From Aristolochia californica (lineage: Eukaryota; Streptophyta; Magnoliopsida; Piperales; Aristolochiaceae), in contig JARWKL010000015.1 of NCBI GenBank assembly GCA_029961685.1, positions 15,746,801 through 15,810,800 of the forward strand: a stretch of DNA of 64,000 bases, in the 5' to 3' direction. The notes beneath the pieces are model-generated. The model was not told the origin of the DNA, ran no database searches, and worked only from the letters and a program-made list of their open reading frames with translations. Below are positions 60,885-64,000 of the stretch, piece by piece. Position 1 is the first letter of the stretch. Every line of letters starts with the position of its first letter. The position numbers and the translations under genes were made by a program.

Positions 60885-63332
60885 GGGAAGCTGATTGTTT
60901 GGCTCGAATGAATATCCCACTGTACATTAAATTGAGAATTTAATTTTTTCTACTCCTTAAAATTTTTGGATCATTAGGTCATTTGCATCTTCAACATGTT
61001 TCAGGCATACATATCCATATTTAAATCATGTTTGGATAAATTATAAATATTTTCTTTTAAAATTCCTCGCTATTAGCGATTGTACTAGTGGAATTTCCCA
61101 AACATGGATAACAAAACTTTGGTGAACATTTTTAGTGCGTGAAAATAATTTCTTCACTTAATTTATTATAGTTTTCAATTTTTTGCATACATAAACACTA
61201 TAATTTTCATTTTGTTGTGATCTATTTTCCGTTTCTTTTTTTATTAAGAGAAAAATGGGAGAGTGAAAACTCAAGTTTCAATTTGAAAAAAAAAATGAAC
61301 TTCCAAAATCGAAATGCACAAATGCTAAGAGAGATAATTCCAAAAGTATCGATGATTTTTAGGGATTGTAAACTCTTTTACTTTTTTATATATTAGGTTC
61401 TGCAATCATCGAAAAATGGGGGCCAAGGCATTTTTTGGATCATTAGGTCATTTGCATCCTCAACATGTTTCAGGCATGCATATCCATATTTAAATCATGT
61501 TTGGATCAATTATAAATATTTTCTTTTAAAATTCTTAGCTATTAGGGGTTGTACTATTGGAATTTCCCAAACATGGAAAACGAAACTTTGGTATACATTT
61601 TTAGTGCATGAAAAAAATTTCTTCACTTAGATTTATTATAGTTTTCAATTTTTTTCATTACATAAACACTATAATTTTCATTTTTTTGTGATCTATTTTC
61701 CGTTTCTTTTTTTATTACAAGAAAAATGGGAGAGGGAAAACTCAAGTTTCAATTTGAAAAAAAAATTGAACATCCAAAATCGAAATGCACAAATGCTGAG
61801 AGAGATAATTCCAAAAATTATCTGTGATTTTTAGGGATTGTAAACACTTTTAGTTTTTAATATATTAGGTTTTGCAATCATCAAAAAATGGGGGCCAAGG
61901 CATTTTTAACTGAGTATTGACTCCCAAACCATAAATCGTTTCTAACAAAAATTATAGCCATTATGCATCAATAATTGATCAAAACCTTTACGATGATCTG
62001 TGATTGTTAGGTCAGCTTTTTATAAATAGACAAAAAATGGGTTGTTTGGCTCTGGTAAATATCCCACCGCACGTTAACTTTAGAATTTAATTTTCCCTAC
62101 TCCTAAAAATTTTTGAATCATTAGGTGATTTGTATCTTCAACATGTTTCAGTATTTAAATCTTGTTAGGATTAATTAGAAATCTCTTTCTTATAAATTTC
62201 AAGCTATTAGGGGTTGTACTAGTGGAATTTCCCAAACATGGATAACAAAACTTTGGTGTTCATGTTTAGTGCATGAAAAAATTTTCTTCATTTACATTTA
62301 TAATAGTTTTCAATTTTTTGCATGCGTAACCTCTAAAATTTTCATCATTTTGTTGTGATCAATTTTCCTTATCTTTTTTTTTTACGAGAAAAAAGGGAGA
62401 GTGAAAATTCAAGTTTGGATTGGAAAAAAAATTGAACATCCAAAATGGAAATGCAGAAACACTGAGCGAGATAATTCCAAAAAATATCTGTGATTTTTAT
62501 TGATTGTAAAATCTTTTAGATTTTTATATATTAGGTTCTGCAACCAAAGGAAAGGGGAATTTTAACTGAATGTTGACTCCCAAACCATAAGTCATTTCTA
62601 ACAAAAATTATTGCCCTTTTGCATCATTAATTGATCAAAACCTTTACGATGATCTATGAGATTTAGGTCAGCTTTTTTTTTTAATGGGAGAAAAGCGGGC
62701 TATTTGGCTCGGGTGAATATCCCACCGTACATTAAATTGAGAATTTAATTTTTTCTACTCCTTGAAATTTTTTGGATCATTAGGTCATTTGCATCTTCAA
62801 CATGTTTCAGGCAAGCATATCCATATTTAAATCATGTTAGGATCAATTATAAATATTTTCTTTTAAAATTCCAAGCTATTAGGGGCTGTATTAGTGGAAT
62901 TTCCCAAACATAGATAACAAAACTTTGGTATTCATTTTTAGTTCGTGAAAAAAATTTCTTCAATTATATTTATTATAGTTTTCAATTTTTTTGCATACAT
63001 AAACACTATAATTTTCATTTTGTTGTGATCTATTTGCCGTTTCTTTTTTGCTTATGAGAAAAATGGGAGAGTGAAAACTCAAGTTTTATTTTGAAAAAAG
63101 ATTGAACATCCAAAATCGAAATGCACAAATGCTAAGAGAGATAATTCCAAAAAGTATATTTGATTTTTAGGGATTGTCAACTCTATTAGTTTTTTATCTA
63201 TTAGGTTTTGCAATCATCGAAAAATGGGGGCAAGGCATTTTTAACTGAGTATTGACTCCCAAACCATAAGTCAATTTTAACAAAAATTGTAGCCATTACG
63301 CATCATTAATCAATCAAAACCTTTACGATGAT

Positions 63333-63432
63333 NNNNNNNNNNNNNNNNNNNNNNNNNNNNNNNNNNNNNNNNNNNNNNNNNNNNNNNNNNNNNNNNNNNN
63401 NNNNNNNNNNNNNNNNNNNNNNNNNNNNNNNN
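63333..63432. other. Assembly gap (100 N)
   Basis: Exactly 100 N, the usual convention for a gap of unknown size. Satellite B lies to the left and unrelated sequence to the right, so adjacency of the two sides is not proven and the real satellite array may be much longer. Confidence 0.99.
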
Positions 63433-64000
63433 CCTCTAAAATTAATTTTCATATTTCAAGTAATATATTGAAGGAAAGATATTTTAGTCTACTTTGCAAA
63501 GAAGAATTATTTGTTCCAATCAGAGTTATATACAGAGAGATATAAATATTTGAATGAGCAAAGGGCAGATTGCAAAAAGGTTCTAGCAGCAGCAACAATC
63601 TTCAGATTCTGAGGTATTTTTTCCTATCAAGAACTAGACTTTATATGGAGAAATATATGTAAAATGAAATATCTGTAAGTTTATTCTTTTACCTATTCAA
63701 CCAATTTTTTATCTGAGTTATCTAAAAAGAGAAATCAATATTTGAATCAGCAAAGGTCAGATTGAAAAAGAGGTTCGAGCAGCAGCAGAAAACATCAACT
63801 TCCGAGGTATTTTATGCTATCAAGAAAGAGACTTTATATGGAGAATTATATATCAAAAGAAATATACATAAGTATATTTTCTTACCTATTCAACCAATTC
63901 TCGTTATGATTTTTTTATATGGAGATATTGATCTTGGAAGAGTCAATGGTAGTTCCTAAAAAATAGGAGAAACAAAACTTAGTTTGGCTAGATGACAGAG
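63433..64000. other. Non-satellite tail beyond the gap
   Basis: AT-rich sequence that does not share the ruler motifs of arrays A or B. It holds two copies of a 192-bp repeat and otherwise nothing I can identify: no recognisable coding motif, no LTR ends, no RNA gene. The 65-codon open frame at 63,762-63,959 lies across the repeat and shows no domain. Confidence 0.6.
63536..63910 (+). repeat. Tandem repeat, two copies, 192-bp period
   Basis: atatttgaat stands at 63,546 and 63,738, 192 bp apart. Matching blocks follow in order: gagcaaagggcagattg and cagcaaaggtcagattg, gcagcagcaacaatcttc and gcagcagcagaaaacatc, gaggtatttt, ctatcaaga, gactttatatggaga, and cctattcaaccaatt. The copies differ by substitutions and small indels. 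Text before the first copy (ccaatcagagttat) resembles the end of a unit, so a third partial copy may be present. Confidence 0.75.

Larger units (their letters stand above)
55062..63332 (+). repeat. Satellite array B, fifth block (rearranged)
   Basis: B monomers with ruler positions 55681, about 55883, 56550, 57187, 57807, about 58338, 58980, 59652, 60328, 60891, 62037 and 62695. It is more rearranged than earlier blocks: internal deletions lie near 55,880, 57,045, 57,797, 58,325, 58,960, 60,884 and 61,437. Alpha and beta variant types intermingle. It ends at an assembly gap. No gene is seen in these 8 kb. Confidence 0.95.

Noticed and set aside
807..61000. Dozens of minus-strand open frames of 60-112 codons with related proteins (VGYLPEPNNPLFAYPSKSE, LSICAFPFWMFNFFSNPN and so on).
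   Set aside because: They are the same satellite monomer read in one frame; they end at unit-specific stops and frameshifts, have no domain, and recur at the satellite period. Openness follows from the AT-rich monomer's base pattern. A test of codon constraint across monomers could overturn this, but nothing here suggests a gene.
1..63332. CRISPR array.
   Set aside because: The repeat period is 448-675 bp with no short conserved repeat separated by unique spacers, and the sequence is plant.
1..63332. rDNA spacer or 5S rDNA array.
   Set aside because: No rRNA gene sequence or recognisable 5S box appears in any unit.
1..63332. CENP-B-like box in the monomer.
   Set aside because: I looked for a TTCG..CGGGA-type motif and found none that is conserved between units.
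63433..63455. Resemblance of the first bases after the gap (ctctaaaattaattttcat) to monomer text ctctaaaattttcat.
   Set aside because: Too short, AT-rich and with an internal mismatch; not continued by further monomer sequence.
63762..63959. 65-codon frame MKKRFEQQQ... beyond the gap.
   Set aside because: It lies across the 192-bp tandem repeat, and the equivalent frame in the other copy is not preserved; no domain.
1..64000. A novel multi-gene or defence-like system.
   Set aside because: No intact gene was found outside retroelement remnants; the notable content is satellite structure, not a gene system.

Overview
The window is plant nuclear heterochromatin, most likely from a dicot. It is almost entirely a strongly AT-rich head-to-tail satellite, with decayed Ty3/gypsy and Ty1/copia retrotransposon pieces embedded in it and an assembly gap near the right end. 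The plant assignment rests on the retroelements: a copia LTR followed by a methionine-tRNA-type primer site (TGGTATCAGA), copia RNase H and gypsy integrase of plant type, and TATA-bearing LTRs. I see no intact host gene, tRNA, rRNA or CRISPR array. The many 60-100 codon open frames are the same monomer read again and again.

Layout. (1) 1-25,730: array A, 55 countable units, first at a 447-449 bp period (A1, about 1-3,540) and then mostly at about 470 bp (A2). Shared variants show nested higher-order structure: a trimer (about 1.4 kb, 4.6-8.5 kb), a dimer (940 bp, 12.5-14.4 kb) and an octamer (about 3.76 kb, 15.8-22.2 kb). (2) 25,741-26,087: a piece of the longer B monomer in inverted orientation, exactly at the A/B boundary. 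(3) 26,088-63,332: array B, period about 675 bp. B is the A core plus one module of about 200 bp that carries a G-tract, and about 47 units can be counted. (4) Array B is interrupted by a truncated gypsy 3' end (33,666-35,631 and again 47,325-49,296, with identical breakpoints), a copia 5' LTR with primer site (43,028-43,500), and a copia 3' end with RNase H and LTR (53,749-55,061). (5) 63,333-63,432: 100 N. (6) 63,433-64,000: unrelated sequence with two copies of a 192-bp tandem repeat.

Nothing here works together as a pathway. What the window records is history: satellite amplification, subfamily turnover, insertion of retroelements, and re-duplication of at least one insertion as part of the satellite array. 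I found no convincing new functional system. The most informative observations are the inverted segment at the A/B switch, the modular A/B relationship, the co-duplicated gypsy fragment, and the G-tracts that coincide with rearrangement junctions. A centromeric or pericentromeric location is plausible but is inference only.
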